A stretch of 64,000 nt of DNA from Polyangium sp. 6x1 (GTDB taxonomy: Bacteria; Myxococcota_A; Polyangia; Polyangiales; Polyangiaceae): positions 17,772 through 81,771 of the forward strand of contig NZ_JARZHH010000053.1 of NCBI RefSeq assembly GCF_029946515.1, read 5' to 3'. The translations under genes and the position numbers were made by a program. Below the pieces are notes generated by a model. The model was not told the origin of the DNA and did not search any database. It saw only the letters and a list, made by a program, of their open reading frames with translations. Shown piece after piece: positions 19,780 through 28,236 of the stretch (position 1 is the stretch's first letter; each line of letters starts with the position of its first letter).

Positions 19780-19964
19780 CGCAAAGCGTCGGTCGCTCGG
19801 TTGGACCCCTCTCGTGAAAAGGGCGGGCCGAGCCGGGAAAGCCCGCTCCGTCCTGGAAAGAGCGTGGGCTTGCGTCGCCGGTTGGGCTGCGCGAACCCCC
19901 TCCCGTACCGCAATCGGGGTGCTACGCTCTGCGAGGGGCGACGCGCCTGCCGCCGGGAGGTTCG

Positions 19965-21086
19965 ATGGCAAGCGAGCGCAATCGCAACGGAGCCGCGAGC
20001 CCGAGGGATACGACGAGGACGCGCGTGTCTCTGCGGGAGGGCGCGCCACGCACGCGCGGCATGCCCCCGGCGCACCTCGCGGACGGATGGACGGGCGGAC
20101 CTGGAAAAGGCGCACGTTCGTTCATGGCGATCACCCCGGGCGCAGTCGCGACGAGGGCCGCCTCCCGGGACGGAGCCTTGCCGCTCTTGCTCGTCGCGCT
20201 CGTCGTGGTCGCGGTCGTGCAGAACGTCGTCGTCCGCGTGGCCCTGCCGCTCGCGCTGGCGACGGCGGCGATCGTGCTTTTCGTGCGCGGCTCGCGCAGG
20301 CGTTCGAGCGACACGGCCGCGTCCCGCGGCATCTGCGTCGACGGCCGCGGGCTCTTCTTCCAGCCGGAGAGCGGGCCGCCGCAGAACGTCGTGCCCCTCG
20401 GCGAGCCCTTCGGCATGACGCTCGTGACAAGCGCCAAGCGCGATCGAATGGTCGCCGTGTGGAGCTCGCCGGAAGGCCTGTTTTACGTGGGATCGACATT
20501 CGAAGGCACGGCGCGCCGCGCGCTCGGGGCGCTCTTCGATCGCGCGTTCACCGCGGTCGGCGACGACGCCGCGCTCGAGGCCCTCGGCCCCGACGGCGCG
20601 CCGCTCGAGCTCTTGCCCTCCGATTTCGCGGCGCTCGTGTTCGCCGTCGAGGAGCTCGATCCTTCGTGCGTCGAGCGCCTCGTCCTCTCGGACGCGCGAG
20701 GCGCGCCGCTCACGCTCGACGGCCGCGAGCTCGTGGTGGGCGAGCGTCGCTTCGACCTCGACGCGCCGCTCGAGTGGCGCCCCTTCGTCTTCCAGGAAGC
20801 CTTCGGTCAGGCCGTCGCCGTGTACCAGGGCACGTCGATCCGGCAGGGCGCGAGCGAGGCCGTGCTCGTGGCGCTCTTGCCCTCGATCCTGCCTTACGAG
20901 TTCGGCGACGAGGGCGATCTCGATCGCGGCCTCCTGCGGGATCTGCGCCTGATGCAGGCCCCGCCCGAGGAGCCGCCGCCGCGCGACGCGCGCGTCGCGA
21001 TCGATCGGCTCTTCGTGCTGCCCGTGCGCTCCGCGCTCGACAGGGCGCCGCGCGCCTCGCAGCAGCCCTCTCGGGCGCGCGCATAG
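19965..21086 (+). CDS. Membrane protein of unknown function
   Basis: A 373-residue protein not recognised. The first ~70 residues are Arg/Ser/Gly-rich, then there are two closely spaced hydrophobic helices (about residues 71-107, LPLLLVALVVVAVVQNVVV and LPLALATAAIVLFV). A soluble region follows with repeated short beta-like segments, ending in a Pro/Arg-rich tail. ATG 19965 follows a GGGAGG Shine-Dalgarno; a TACGCT box about 35 nt upstream could be its -10. It stands alone between copA and an SCP2 gene. An in-frame ATG 51 codons later (SFMAITPG) would also keep both helices. Confidence 0.7.
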   Translation: MASERNRNGAASPRDTTRTRVSLREGAPRTRGMPPAHLADGWTGGPGKGARSFMAITPGAVATRAASRDGALPLLLVALVVVAVVQNVVVRVALPLALATAAIVLFVRGSRRRSSDTAASRGICVDGRGLFFQPESGPPQNVVPLGEPFGMTLVTSAKRDRMVAVWSSPEGLFYVGSTFEGTARRALGALFDRAFTAVGDDAALEALGPDGAPLELLPSDFAALVFAVEELDPSCVERLVLSDARGAPLTLDGRELVVGERRFDLDAPLEWRPFVFQEAFGQAVAVYQGTSIRQGASEAVLVALLPSILPYEFGDEGDLDRGLLRDLRLMQAPPEEPPPRDARVAIDRLFVLPVRSALDRAPRASQQPSRARA

Positions 21087-21219
21087 CGGCAGCGCATTTT
21101 TGCCGTCAAACGGTTGCCTTCGTGGGCGCTTGACGCGGCCCGTCGCTCGCGGCTACACCCGGCAACCATCGAACCCGAGTCGCCGACGACGTCGGCGAAC
21201 GCTCGCCCGGAGGCACACC

Positions 21220-21549
21220 ATGGCCGTCGACATTCAGAAGCTCTTCAACGAAGAAGTCCCCGCGAAGCTCGCCAAGAACCCCGACGGGGCGAAGGCGATC
21301 GGCGGCAAGATCCAGTTCGTCGTCAGCGGCGAGGGCGGCGGCGAGTGGTTCCTCGACCTGACGGCCCCGAGCTCGCAGGCGGGCAACCCCGGTGGCGCCG
21401 ACGTCACGATCAAGATCGCCGCGACGGACTTCCAGAAGCTCCACGAGAACCCGCAGGCGAACGGCATGCAGCTCTACTTCCAGGGCAAGCTCAAGTTCGA
21501 GGGCAACCAGATGCTCGCGATGAAGCTGAACAAGCTCTTCGAGCTCTGA
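21220..21549 (+). CDS. SCP2 sterol-binding domain protein
   Basis: A 109-residue single-domain SCP2 protein, a lipid-binding fold with a hydrophobic tunnel. Features are the N-terminal helix VDIQKLFNEEVPAKL, the sheet (GKIQFVVSG, EWFLDLTA, DVTIKIAATDFQKL) and the final GKLKFEGNQMLAMKLNKLF. ATG 21220 follows a CGGAGG Shine-Dalgarno. It precedes an AMACR-like gene; both fit branched-chain or sterol-like lipid handling, but a hairpin separates them, so co-transcription is uncertain. Confidence 0.9.
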   Translation: MAVDIQKLFNEEVPAKLAKNPDGAKAIGGKIQFVVSGEGGGEWFLDLTAPSSQAGNPGGADVTIKIAATDFQKLHENPQANGMQLYFQGKLKFEGNQMLAMKLNKLFEL

Positions 21550-21569
21550 TCGATCCCGAACCCGGGAAG

Positions 21570-21610
21570 AGGCCGGCGCGTGCTCGGATCCGTCCGAGGG
21601 CCGCCGGCCT
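21570..21610 (+). terminator. Long two-part hairpin after the SCP2 gene
   Basis: AGGCCGGCG (21570-21578) pairs with CGCCGGCCT (21602-21610), enclosing an inner CTCGGA/TCCGAG stem. It is followed by TTCGTTC. It begins 21 nt after the stop codon. Confidence 0.55.
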
Positions 21611-21653
21611 TCGTTCATCCGCAGGACGTACTTTTTCACCTCAAAGGAAACGC

Positions 21654-22826
21654 ATGCGCCCCCTCGTCGGCAAACGGATCCTGGACCTCTCGCGGCTCTT
21701 GCCCGGCCCCTTCGCGACGCTCGTGCTCGCCGATCTCGGCGCGACCGTCGACAAGATCGAGGACCTCGCCGGCGGCGACTACCTCCGGCACATGCCGCCC
21801 GCGCTCGCCGGCGAGTCTGCGGCGTTCCAGCTCTTGAACCGCGGCAAGCGCAGCGCCCTGCTCGACCTGAAGCGGCCCGAGGGGCGCGCGGCGTTCGAGC
21901 GGCTCGTCGGCTCGTACGACGTGCTCTTCGAGCAGTTCCGCCCCGGCGTCCTCGATCGCCTCGGCCTCGGCCACGACGTGCTTCGCGCGAAGTTTCCCAA
22001 GCTCGTCATCTGTGCGCTCACGGGCTACGGGCAGGACGGGCCGCTCAAGCACCGCGCGGGGCACGACATCGACTACCTCGCGCGCGGCGGCCTGCTCGGC
22101 TCGCAAGGGCCCGAGGATGGCCCGCCGCAGCCGCCCGGCTTCCAGCTCGCGGACGTGAGCGGAGGCATGTGGTCGGTCATCGCGATCCTCGCCGCGCTCG
22201 CCGAGCGGGATCGCACGGGCGAGGGGCGCGTGCTCGACATCTCGATGACGGACGGCATCCTCGGCTTCGCGACGGCCACGATCGGCGCCGCGCTCGCGGG
22301 CGAGACGCGCCCCCGCGGCGCGGACACGCTCGTCGGCGGGATCGCGCCCTACGGCACGTATTTCTCGAAGGACGGACAGGCCTTCGCGCTCGGCGCGCTG
22401 GAGCCGAAGTTCTGGATGTCGTTCTGCGCCGCGGCGGGCATCGAGCCGCGCATGGAGGCGCTCCTGCCGGGGCCGCACCAGGCCGAGATCAAGGCCGCCG
22501 TGCGCGACGCCTTCGCCCAGAAGACGCGCGACGAGTGGATCGCGATCGCTGCGAGCCACGACTGCTGCCTCGAGCCCGTGGTGCGTCCGAACGAGCTCCG
22601 CGACGATCCGCTCATCAAGGCGCGCGAGCTCTTCTTCGATCTCCCGAGCCCGCGCGGGGACATCCCGCAATTCCGGCTGCCCGTCACGCCGAAGGACACA
22701 GCCTTCGCCCCCCCGCCGCGCTCGGGCGAGCACACGCGCGCGATCTTCCGCGAGGCCGGCTTCTCCGACGCCGAGATCGACGAGCTCGCGAGCGCCGGCG
22801 TCATCCGGCACGGCGAGGGCAGCTAG
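21654..22826 (+). CDS. CaiB/BaiF family alpha-methylacyl-CoA racemase
   Basis: A 390-residue class III CoA-transferase fold enzyme. Residues that act in alpha-methylacyl-CoA racemase are retained: Arg96 in FRPGVLDRLG, His137 in GHDIDYLA, an Asp in LADVSGGM and a Glu in GALEPKFW. This favours racemase over CoA-transferase activity. It would epimerise 2-methylacyl-CoAs so that branched fatty acids can enter beta-oxidation. ATG 21654 follows CAAAGGAAACGC. The upstream SCP2 protein could carry its lipids. It ends 6 nt from the convergent MshEN gene. Confidence 0.86.
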   Translation: MRPLVGKRILDLSRLLPGPFATLVLADLGATVDKIEDLAGGDYLRHMPPALAGESAAFQLLNRGKRSALLDLKRPEGRAAFERLVGSYDVLFEQFRPGVLDRLGLGHDVLRAKFPKLVICALTGYGQDGPLKHRAGHDIDYLARGGLLGSQGPEDGPPQPPGFQLADVSGGMWSVIAILAALAERDRTGEGRVLDISMTDGILGFATATIGAALAGETRPRGADTLVGGIAPYGTYFSKDGQAFALGALEPKFWMSFCAAAGIEPRMEALLPGPHQAEIKAAVRDAFAQKTRDEWIAIAASHDCCLEPVVRPNELRDDPLIKARELFFDLPSPRGDIPQFRLPVTPKDTAFAPPPRSGEHTRAIFREAGFSDAEIDELASAGVIRHGEGS

Positions 22827-22832
22827 CTCCGA

Positions 22833-24218
22833 TCAGATCTTCTTGAGCTCGTCGACGAACTCCCAGTCGGCGACGAGCCCCTTGCGCAGCAGCACCGACA
22901 GGAGCGCGGCCGCGATGGCCTCCCAGCGAAGGTTCGGTCCCAGGATCTCCTTCGCGTCCGCGCCGTGGCAGACCGCGCGCAGCGCCGCCACGAGATCCCG
23001 CGCCGTGAGCCCTGCGCGATCGTCCTCGGCCCCCAGCGTCGACGGCGGCAGCTCTTCCTCCGGCGGCACACCGGCCGGCTGCGCGAGCGTGGGCACGCGT
23101 TGCTTCTGCTTGCGCGGCGCGGGCAGCGAGATCGTCGTGCCGTCGAGCAGCGTCAGCGCGATCATGCGCGGCGCGCGGCCTCGCGGCTCCGGGATCGTGT
23201 CCACGGGCTCGGAGCTCGGCGGCAGGGCGCCCTCGTCGAGCGTCGGCGGCTGCGGATCATCCGTGATTTCGAGCACCCGCCGCAGCCGCTCCGACGGCGG
23301 CGGCAGGGGGCGCGCCTCCACGATCGACACACGCGTCCTCGCGGCGACCTCCTCGAGCTGCGGCGACTGCGCGCCCGGATCCGGCAGCGTCGGCGGCGGC
23401 GGCACGTCGGGCGCCGAGGGCATCTTGCCCCGCACGGGCGCGGCCGCCTCGGCGAGCGTGACGGCGTCCTGCGTGGTCGGCGGAGGCGGTGTCCTCGGCG
23501 CGCTCCGCGCCGCGCTCGGCTGCGGCTTCGGCGGCGAGCGCTCGGGCTCCGAACCTGGGAGCTCAAACGAGCTCACCGTGACCTCCGCGACCTCGACCGA
23601 CGGACCTTCCGCCGGCGCTACGCCGGGCGCGGCAGGCGTCTCCACGGCGGCGAGGCTCGCCTCGGCCAGGGCTTCGGGCCTCGTGCCGTCGGGTGTCGTG
23701 TCGCGCTCCACGATCGGCCCGGGCTCGACGGACGGGCTCTGCGCGGGCGGCACGGCGGGCGCGCCGACCTGCACGTCGTAGTAGACGCGGATCGCGTTCC
23801 GGATGTCGCTCGGCGGCGCGATCATCGCCTTCACGGGCAGCCCCGAGTGCTCTCCGCACGCGCGCAGGCCTTCCTCGTTCGAGGGATCGTCCATCGCGAC
23901 GTAGAGCGTCTGGCCCTGCCCGCGCACGTGGCGGACGTAGATCGGCACCACGCAAAAGCGCTCGGCCACGTGGTGCGGCACGAGGTTCAAGAGCTGCCGC
24001 GAGAACTCGATGTGCAGCAGCGAGACCCAGGGGACGCTCAGCTGATGCGAGAGGATCTGTGTGAGCTGGGTCTCGTTGATGTGCCCTCGCTCCACGAGCA
24101 GCGTGCCGAGGCGTCGCCCGTCGGTTTTCTGAAGGGCGAGAACCTCGTCGAGGTCTTGCTGCGAGAGCAGCCCTGCGTCGACGAGGAGCTGACCGAGACG
24201 GAGGCGCGGCGTTGGCAT
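22833..24218 (-). CDS. Stand-alone MshEN-domain protein (c-di-GMP receptor type)
   Basis: A 461-residue cytoplasmic protein. Residues ~4-150 are a GspE/PilB N-terminal (MshEN) domain with two tandem copies of the c-di-GMP-binding pattern RLGxxLxxxGxxxxxxLxxxLxxQ (RLGQLLVDAGLL...LALQ and RLGTLLVERGHI...LSHQ). Residues ~175-390 are Pro/Glu/Ser-rich and probably disordered. A C-terminal helical domain (~395-461) starts GLTARDLVAALRAVCHG. There is no secretion ATPase domain. ATG 24218 is chosen because TAACCT lies 8 nt upstream and the 26 residues before it are not MshEN-like. It is divergent from a Ser/Thr kinase gene. Confidence 0.85.
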   Translation of the reverse strand: MPTPRLRLGQLLVDAGLLSQQDLDEVLALQKTDGRRLGTLLVERGHINETQLTQILSHQLSVPWVSLLHIEFSRQLLNLVPHHVAERFCVVPIYVRHVRGQGQTLYVAMDDPSNEEGLRACGEHSGLPVKAMIAPPSDIRNAIRVYYDVQVGAPAVPPAQSPSVEPGPIVERDTTPDGTRPEALAEASLAAVETPAAPGVAPAEGPSVEVAEVTVSSFELPGSEPERSPPKPQPSAARSAPRTPPPPTTQDAVTLAEAAAPVRGKMPSAPDVPPPPTLPDPGAQSPQLEEVAARTRVSIVEARPLPPPSERLRRVLEITDDPQPPTLDEGALPPSSEPVDTIPEPRGRAPRMIALTLLDGTTISLPAPRKQKQRVPTLAQPAGVPPEEELPPSTLGAEDDRAGLTARDLVAALRAVCHGADAKEILGPNLRWEAIAAALLSVLLRKGLVADWEFVDELKKI

Positions 24219-24226
24219 CGGCCCGC

Positions 24227-24232
24227 AGGTTA
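24227..24232 (-). promoter_or_regulatory. -10-like TAACCT box, leaderless start candidate
   Basis: On the minus strand TAACCT ends 8 nt before ATG 24218. With the box at 24315 it defines a compact divergent promoter region. Confidence 0.45.
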
Positions 24233-24314
24233 TCCCATCGCAGCGCAGACCGACCAGTTGTTGGGGGACCGCGTTCGCTTGACAGAACCGGCCCAATCTC
24301 GGGCCCGACCGTGG

Positions 24315-24320
24315 TACCTT
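24315..24320 (+). promoter_or_regulatory. -10-like TACCTT box, leaderless start candidate
   Basis: TACCTT ends 7 nt before GTG 24328, and the first residues from that GTG (MSDVLCPQC) form a complete zinc ribbon. Confidence 0.45.
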
Positions 24321-24327
24321 GCGGCGC

Positions 24328-27045
24328 GTGTCGGATGTCCTTTGCCCTCAGTGCGCCACGGCGTGCGATCCGGCACACCGCTTTTGTCACGTGTGCGGCT
24401 TTCCGATCTCGGAGCTGCAAACACGCGCCGAGGATCCGCTGCTCGGCACGACGCTCCCGGGCGGCTACGTCATCCTCGAGCTCATCGGCGTGGGCGGCAT
24501 GGGCCGCGTTTATCGCGCCGAACAGAAGGCGCTCGGCCGCACGGTCGCCGTCAAGATCATCCACCCGCACCTGCTCGGCGACGAGAGCGCGTCGGTCCGT
24601 TTCATCACCGAGGCGCGCGCGGCGAGCCGGCTGAACCACCCGAACATCGTCAGCGTTTTCGACTTCGGAAAGAGCGGAAACCAGCTCTACCTCGTGATGG
24701 AGTTCCTGCGCGGCCGTGACCTCGCGCGGGTCGACTACGAGGAAGGGCCGCTGCCGTTCCGGCGCATCGTCGACATCATGTGCCAGGTGCTCGCGGGCCT
24801 CGCGGAAGCGCATCACCTCGGGATCATCCACCGCGATTTGAAGCCCGAGAACGTGGTGCTCGAGCCGATGCGCACGGGCGGCGACTTCGTGAAGGTCGTC
24901 GACTTCGGGCTCGCCAAGATGCGCGAGGTGCCGAGCACGCACATCACGAGCCCCGGCATCGTCTGCGGAACGCCCGACTACATGTCGCCCGAGCAGGGGC
25001 GCGGCGATCCGATCGACGGCCGCAGCGACCTCTACACGTGCGGCGTGCTGCTCTTCCAGCTCCTCACGGGCCGGCTCCCGTTCGAGTCCGAGTCGCCGAC
25101 GCAGGTCGTGCTGATGCACCTCACGGTGCCGCCGCCGAACCCGCTCGACGTCGCGCCGGCGCGCAACATCCCGCTTCCGCTCGTCGACGTGACGCTGCGC
25201 GCGATGGAGAAGGAAGTCAGCCGCCGCTACCAGACGGCCGACGAGTTCACGATCGCGCTGCGCTCCGCCGCGGTGATGCTCGATCGCGGGGCGCCGCCGC
25301 CCTCGGTCGACGAGCCCGGCGTGGCCTGCGGATCGTGCGGCACGATGGCGCCGCGCAACCAGAAGTTCTGCGGCGAGTGCGGCGCGCGGATCTCGCTCCA
25401 GCCGCCCATGAGCCAGCCCCGGCGCATCGCGCCCGTCTCGGCAGGGCCGCCGCCGCGCGTGCGCCTGTCGAGCTTGCCCGAGCTGCCGCTGCCGTTCGTC
25501 GGCCGCGAGCGTGACCTCGAGTGGCTCGACAACTTCCGCTTCGACGTCGATCGCACGCTCGCGACGGCGCGGATCGTCGGTGAGGGCGGCTCGGGCAAGA
25601 CACGTCTGCTCCAGGAGTTCATCCACCTCGCCTCCGTCGCCGGCGACTTCGTCGTGCTCACGCGCCCCGATCCCTGGGGGGCCGACGTCGGCTACCACGT
25701 GCTGCGCGAGTCGATCGTGGCGCTTGCGTCGTTGCCTCCCGGCGGCGGCGAGCCCCACGAGTGGCGCGGCGCGACGCCCGAAGCGCGCGCCGGCCTCATG
25801 GCGATCTTCGGCAAGCAAGACCGCAGCGCGCCGCAGCCGAGCGTGAACATGTGGTCGAAGCCTCCCGCGGGCATCGTGCAGCCGGACGATCGGCGCTTCA
25901 CCGCGGCCGAGGCCCTCCGCTGGGCCATCATGCGCGCGCACGAGAGCAACGAGGGGCGCCTCGTTCTGCTCGCGATCGACGATCTGCACGCCGTCGACGG
26001 CGCGAGCCGCAACGCCTTCGCCGACGTCGTCGTCGAGCCGCCGATCCATCCGCTGCTCGTCGTCTCGACGCACCTGCCCGGCTTCGATCCGGGCTGGGCC
26101 GGCGCCACGCGCGTGCTCGAAGGTCTCGCGCTCGACCTCGTCTCGCAGATGGTGAGCCAGCCGCTCGCCGCGACCCTCGGGCAAGGCGGCGGTCGGTCGA
26201 TCTCGCCGCTCTACCTCGATCAGATCCTGCGCTTCTCCTCCGAAGGCGGCACGAATCCGCCCGCGCGTCTCGGTGATCTCGTGGCCCAGCGCATCGAGCG
26301 CCTCCCGCCCGAGGCGCGCCGCGTCCTGCAGGCCGTCTCCGTCCTCGGCGACGACGCGCAGATGGAGGACATCGAGCGGCTCCTCCCTTCGGATCGCAAC
26401 ACGGGCACGCTCCTCGCCGTCCTCCGCGCGTCGGGCATGATCGAGCAGGAGCTCGGCGGCTTCCGCGCGGCGCACCCGCTCCTCCGCGAGATCGCGCTCG
26501 CCACGACGCCCGTCGCCGTGCGCCGCGATCTTCACGCGCGCGCGCTCGTGGGCCCGGACAGCGAACCGCTCCCGCTCCCGCTCGAGGTCCGCGCGCTCCA
26601 CGCCTACCACGCGCAGGACACCTTCGAGGCGCTCATGCTCCTCGAACAGGTCGCTGATCGCGCGGGCGATCGCGGTGATCGCGCGGGCGCCATCCTCGCG
26701 CTGCGCCGCGGCCTCGACCTCGCGCGCCGCGAGCTGTTCCGTGGCGAGCTCGACGAGCCCGAGAAGGCCGTGATCATCTTCAGCCGCAAGCTCGGCGAGG
26801 CGCTCGCTCGCGCCTCCGCGCTCACCGACGCCGACGGCGTCCTGCGCGAGGCCCTCGATCTCGCCGCGGGTGGCATCGAGCGCGCGCGCCTGCTCGCGGC
26901 GCTCGCGTTCGTCGCGTACGAGCGGGGCCGCGCGAAGGAGGCGCAAACCTTCTTGCATCAGTCGCTCGATCTCGCGCGGTCGTTCGGATCGAGTGATCTC
27001 ATGGCCTCCCTCGAGCGCATGCGCGCCGACTGGACCGCGGGGTGA
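24328..27045 (+). CDS. Ser/Thr protein kinase with two zinc ribbons, AAA ATPase and TPR region
   Basis: A 905-residue Hanks-type kinase hybrid. A zinc ribbon (Cys6, 9, 20, 23) precedes the kinase domain (~48-310), which has the GVGGMGRVY loop, VAVKIIHPH lysine, HRDLKPEN with catalytic Asp170, and VDFGLAK. A second zinc ribbon (CGSC...CGEC, ~332-350) comes next. An AAA/STAND-type ATPase starts VGRERDLEW (~391), with P-loop GEGGSGKTRLL. The C-terminus is TPR-like. There is no transmembrane helix, so it is cytosolic. GTG 24328 is supported by a TACCTT box. Its stop overlaps the APP1-like gene (GTGA). FHA proteins elsewhere in the window are possible readers of its phosphorylations. Confidence 0.93.
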   Translation: MSDVLCPQCATACDPAHRFCHVCGFPISELQTRAEDPLLGTTLPGGYVILELIGVGGMGRVYRAEQKALGRTVAVKIIHPHLLGDESASVRFITEARAASRLNHPNIVSVFDFGKSGNQLYLVMEFLRGRDLARVDYEEGPLPFRRIVDIMCQVLAGLAEAHHLGIIHRDLKPENVVLEPMRTGGDFVKVVDFGLAKMREVPSTHITSPGIVCGTPDYMSPEQGRGDPIDGRSDLYTCGVLLFQLLTGRLPFESESPTQVVLMHLTVPPPNPLDVAPARNIPLPLVDVTLRAMEKEVSRRYQTADEFTIALRSAAVMLDRGAPPPSVDEPGVACGSCGTMAPRNQKFCGECGARISLQPPMSQPRRIAPVSAGPPPRVRLSSLPELPLPFVGRERDLEWLDNFRFDVDRTLATARIVGEGGSGKTRLLQEFIHLASVAGDFVVLTRPDPWGADVGYHVLRESIVALASLPPGGGEPHEWRGATPEARAGLMAIFGKQDRSAPQPSVNMWSKPPAGIVQPDDRRFTAAEALRWAIMRAHESNEGRLVLLAIDDLHAVDGASRNAFADVVVEPPIHPLLVVSTHLPGFDPGWAGATRVLEGLALDLVSQMVSQPLAATLGQGGGRSISPLYLDQILRFSSEGGTNPPARLGDLVAQRIERLPPEARRVLQAVSVLGDDAQMEDIERLLPSDRNTGTLLAVLRASGMIEQELGGFRAAHPLLREIALATTPVAVRRDLHARALVGPDSEPLPLPLEVRALHAYHAQDTFEALMLLEQVADRAGDRGDRAGAILALRRGLDLARRELFRGELDEPEKAVIIFSRKLGEALARASALTDADGVLREALDLAAGGIERARLLAALAFVAYERGRAKEAQTFLHQSLDLARSFGSSDLMASLERMRADWTAG

Positions 27046-28115
27046 ACGAGCGACGCGTGGTCCCCGAGGGCCCCGCGCCCCAAACGGCCGCGTCGCGCGG
27101 CGCGGCTCGCTCCTTCGTCGCGCGCTGGGACCTCGACAAGACCTACCTGCGCACCGACTTCGACACGGTGCGCGACCTCGTCCGCACCGCGATCGAGAGG
27201 CCCGATCAGAAGCGCACGGTCCCCGGCGCGGCGGCGCTGCTCCGCGAGCTCGGCCGCGCGGGCGTGGAGATCCACATCCTCTCCGGCAGCCCCGAGCAGC
27301 TCCGCTCGCGCATCGAGCAGAAGCTCCGCCTCGACGGCGCGCGCTGGGCTTCGCTCACGCTCAAGCCGAACCTCCAGAACATCCTGCGCCTGCGCTTCCG
27401 CGCGCTGCGTGGCCAGCTCGGCTACAAGCTGCCCTCGCTCCTCCGCCGCCGCTGCGAGCTCGGCTCCGTGCGGGACGAGAGCGGCGAGCTCGTGCGCGAG
27501 GTCTTGCTCGGCGACGACGCCGAGGCCGACGCGTTCGTCTACTCGCTCTACGCCGACGTGTGCGAGGGCAAGGTCAAACCCGACGAGCTCGTCGACATCA
27601 TGCGCGCGGGTGGCGCGTACGAGGACACGATCCTCGACGCCGTCCGCTTCGCTGGTTACGTCGAGAAGGGCCCTGTCGTCGAGCGCATCCTGATCCACCT
27701 CGACCGGCAGTCGTCGCCTTCGGACTTCCGCCTCTACGGCGCGCGCGTCGTCCCCTTCTACAACTACCTCCAGGCTGCTTTCGTCCTGCACGAGGACGGC
27801 CGCATTCCGGATCGCGCCGTGCTGCGCGTCGCGCAGGACCTCGTCGCGTCCCACAACTTCGACGGCGCTGCGCTCGGCCGCAGCTACCTCGACCTCTCGC
27901 GCCGCGGCCACGTCTCCGGGCGCGGCATCCCGGCGATCGCCGACGCGTACCGCGAGCTCACGCAGGGCCGCGCCGCGTCCGCGAGCGAGCTCGGCGCGAT
28001 GGTGCAGAGCCTCGAGCACATGCTCCCCGACCTGCGCCCGCCCGTCTCGCGCTCCGAGAATGCCCTCGACTACCGCGCGATGGTCACCGCGCACAACCCG
28101 AGAACGCGACGTTGA
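27042..28115 (+). CDS. APP1/DUF2183-like HAD phosphatase
   Basis: A 357-residue cytoplasmic protein. The N-terminal part has a HAD-type catalytic motif Asp30-x-Asp32-x-Thr34 (WDLDKTYLRTD), then IHILSGSPEQL, LKPNLQNILR and the acidic VLLGDDAEADAF. This order matches the phosphatidate phosphatase APP1 / DUF2183 group. The C-terminal ~120 residues (FYNYLQAAFVLHEDG onward) are unassigned and helical. GTG 27042 overlaps the kinase stop codon, so kinase and phosphatase are made together. A lipid or other phosphomonoester substrate is inferred from the family. Confidence 0.8.
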   Translation: MNERRVVPEGPAPQTAASRGAARSFVARWDLDKTYLRTDFDTVRDLVRTAIERPDQKRTVPGAAALLRELGRAGVEIHILSGSPEQLRSRIEQKLRLDGARWASLTLKPNLQNILRLRFRALRGQLGYKLPSLLRRRCELGSVRDESGELVREVLLGDDAEADAFVYSLYADVCEGKVKPDELVDIMRAGGAYEDTILDAVRFAGYVEKGPVVERILIHLDRQSSPSDFRLYGARVVPFYNYLQAAFVLHEDGRIPDRAVLRVAQDLVASHNFDGAALGRSYLDLSRRGHVSGRGIPAIADAYRELTQGRAASASELGAMVQSLEHMLPDLRPPVSRSENALDYRAMVTAHNPRTRR

Positions 28116-28121
28116 TCCCTC

Positions 28122-28224
28122 TGCATCGACCGCATCGCGGTCGATGCACGAGAGGTCCAGGGCAGTGCCCTGGTTCGGGTCCAGGGGCGAAGAGCCCCTG
28201 GTCGGGTCCGGGGTGAAACCCCGG
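28122..28224. repeat. Array of four hairpins between convergent genes
   Basis: A perfect 12-bp stem with a 3-nt loop (28122-28148) is followed by three hairpin units, each opening with GGTCC: CCAGGGC/GCCCTGG (28157-28173), CCAGGGGC/GCCCCTGG (28181-28201) and CCGGGG/CCCCGG (28208-28224). They fill the gap between the stops at 28115 and 28237. The three GGTCC units are about 25 bp each and look like a tandem family. A bidirectional terminator function is likely. Confidence 0.75.
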
Positions 28225-28236
28225 CGCTACGCTGCC

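Noticed and set aside
17017..20115. 1032-codon minus-strand open frame opposite copA
   Set aside because: His/Arg-rich composition with no fold-like pattern; copA is certain on the other strand.
28122..28224. Hairpin array considered as a tRNA or riboswitch
   Set aside because: No tRNA arms or anticodon geometry; it lies between two stop codons and not upstream of a gene.
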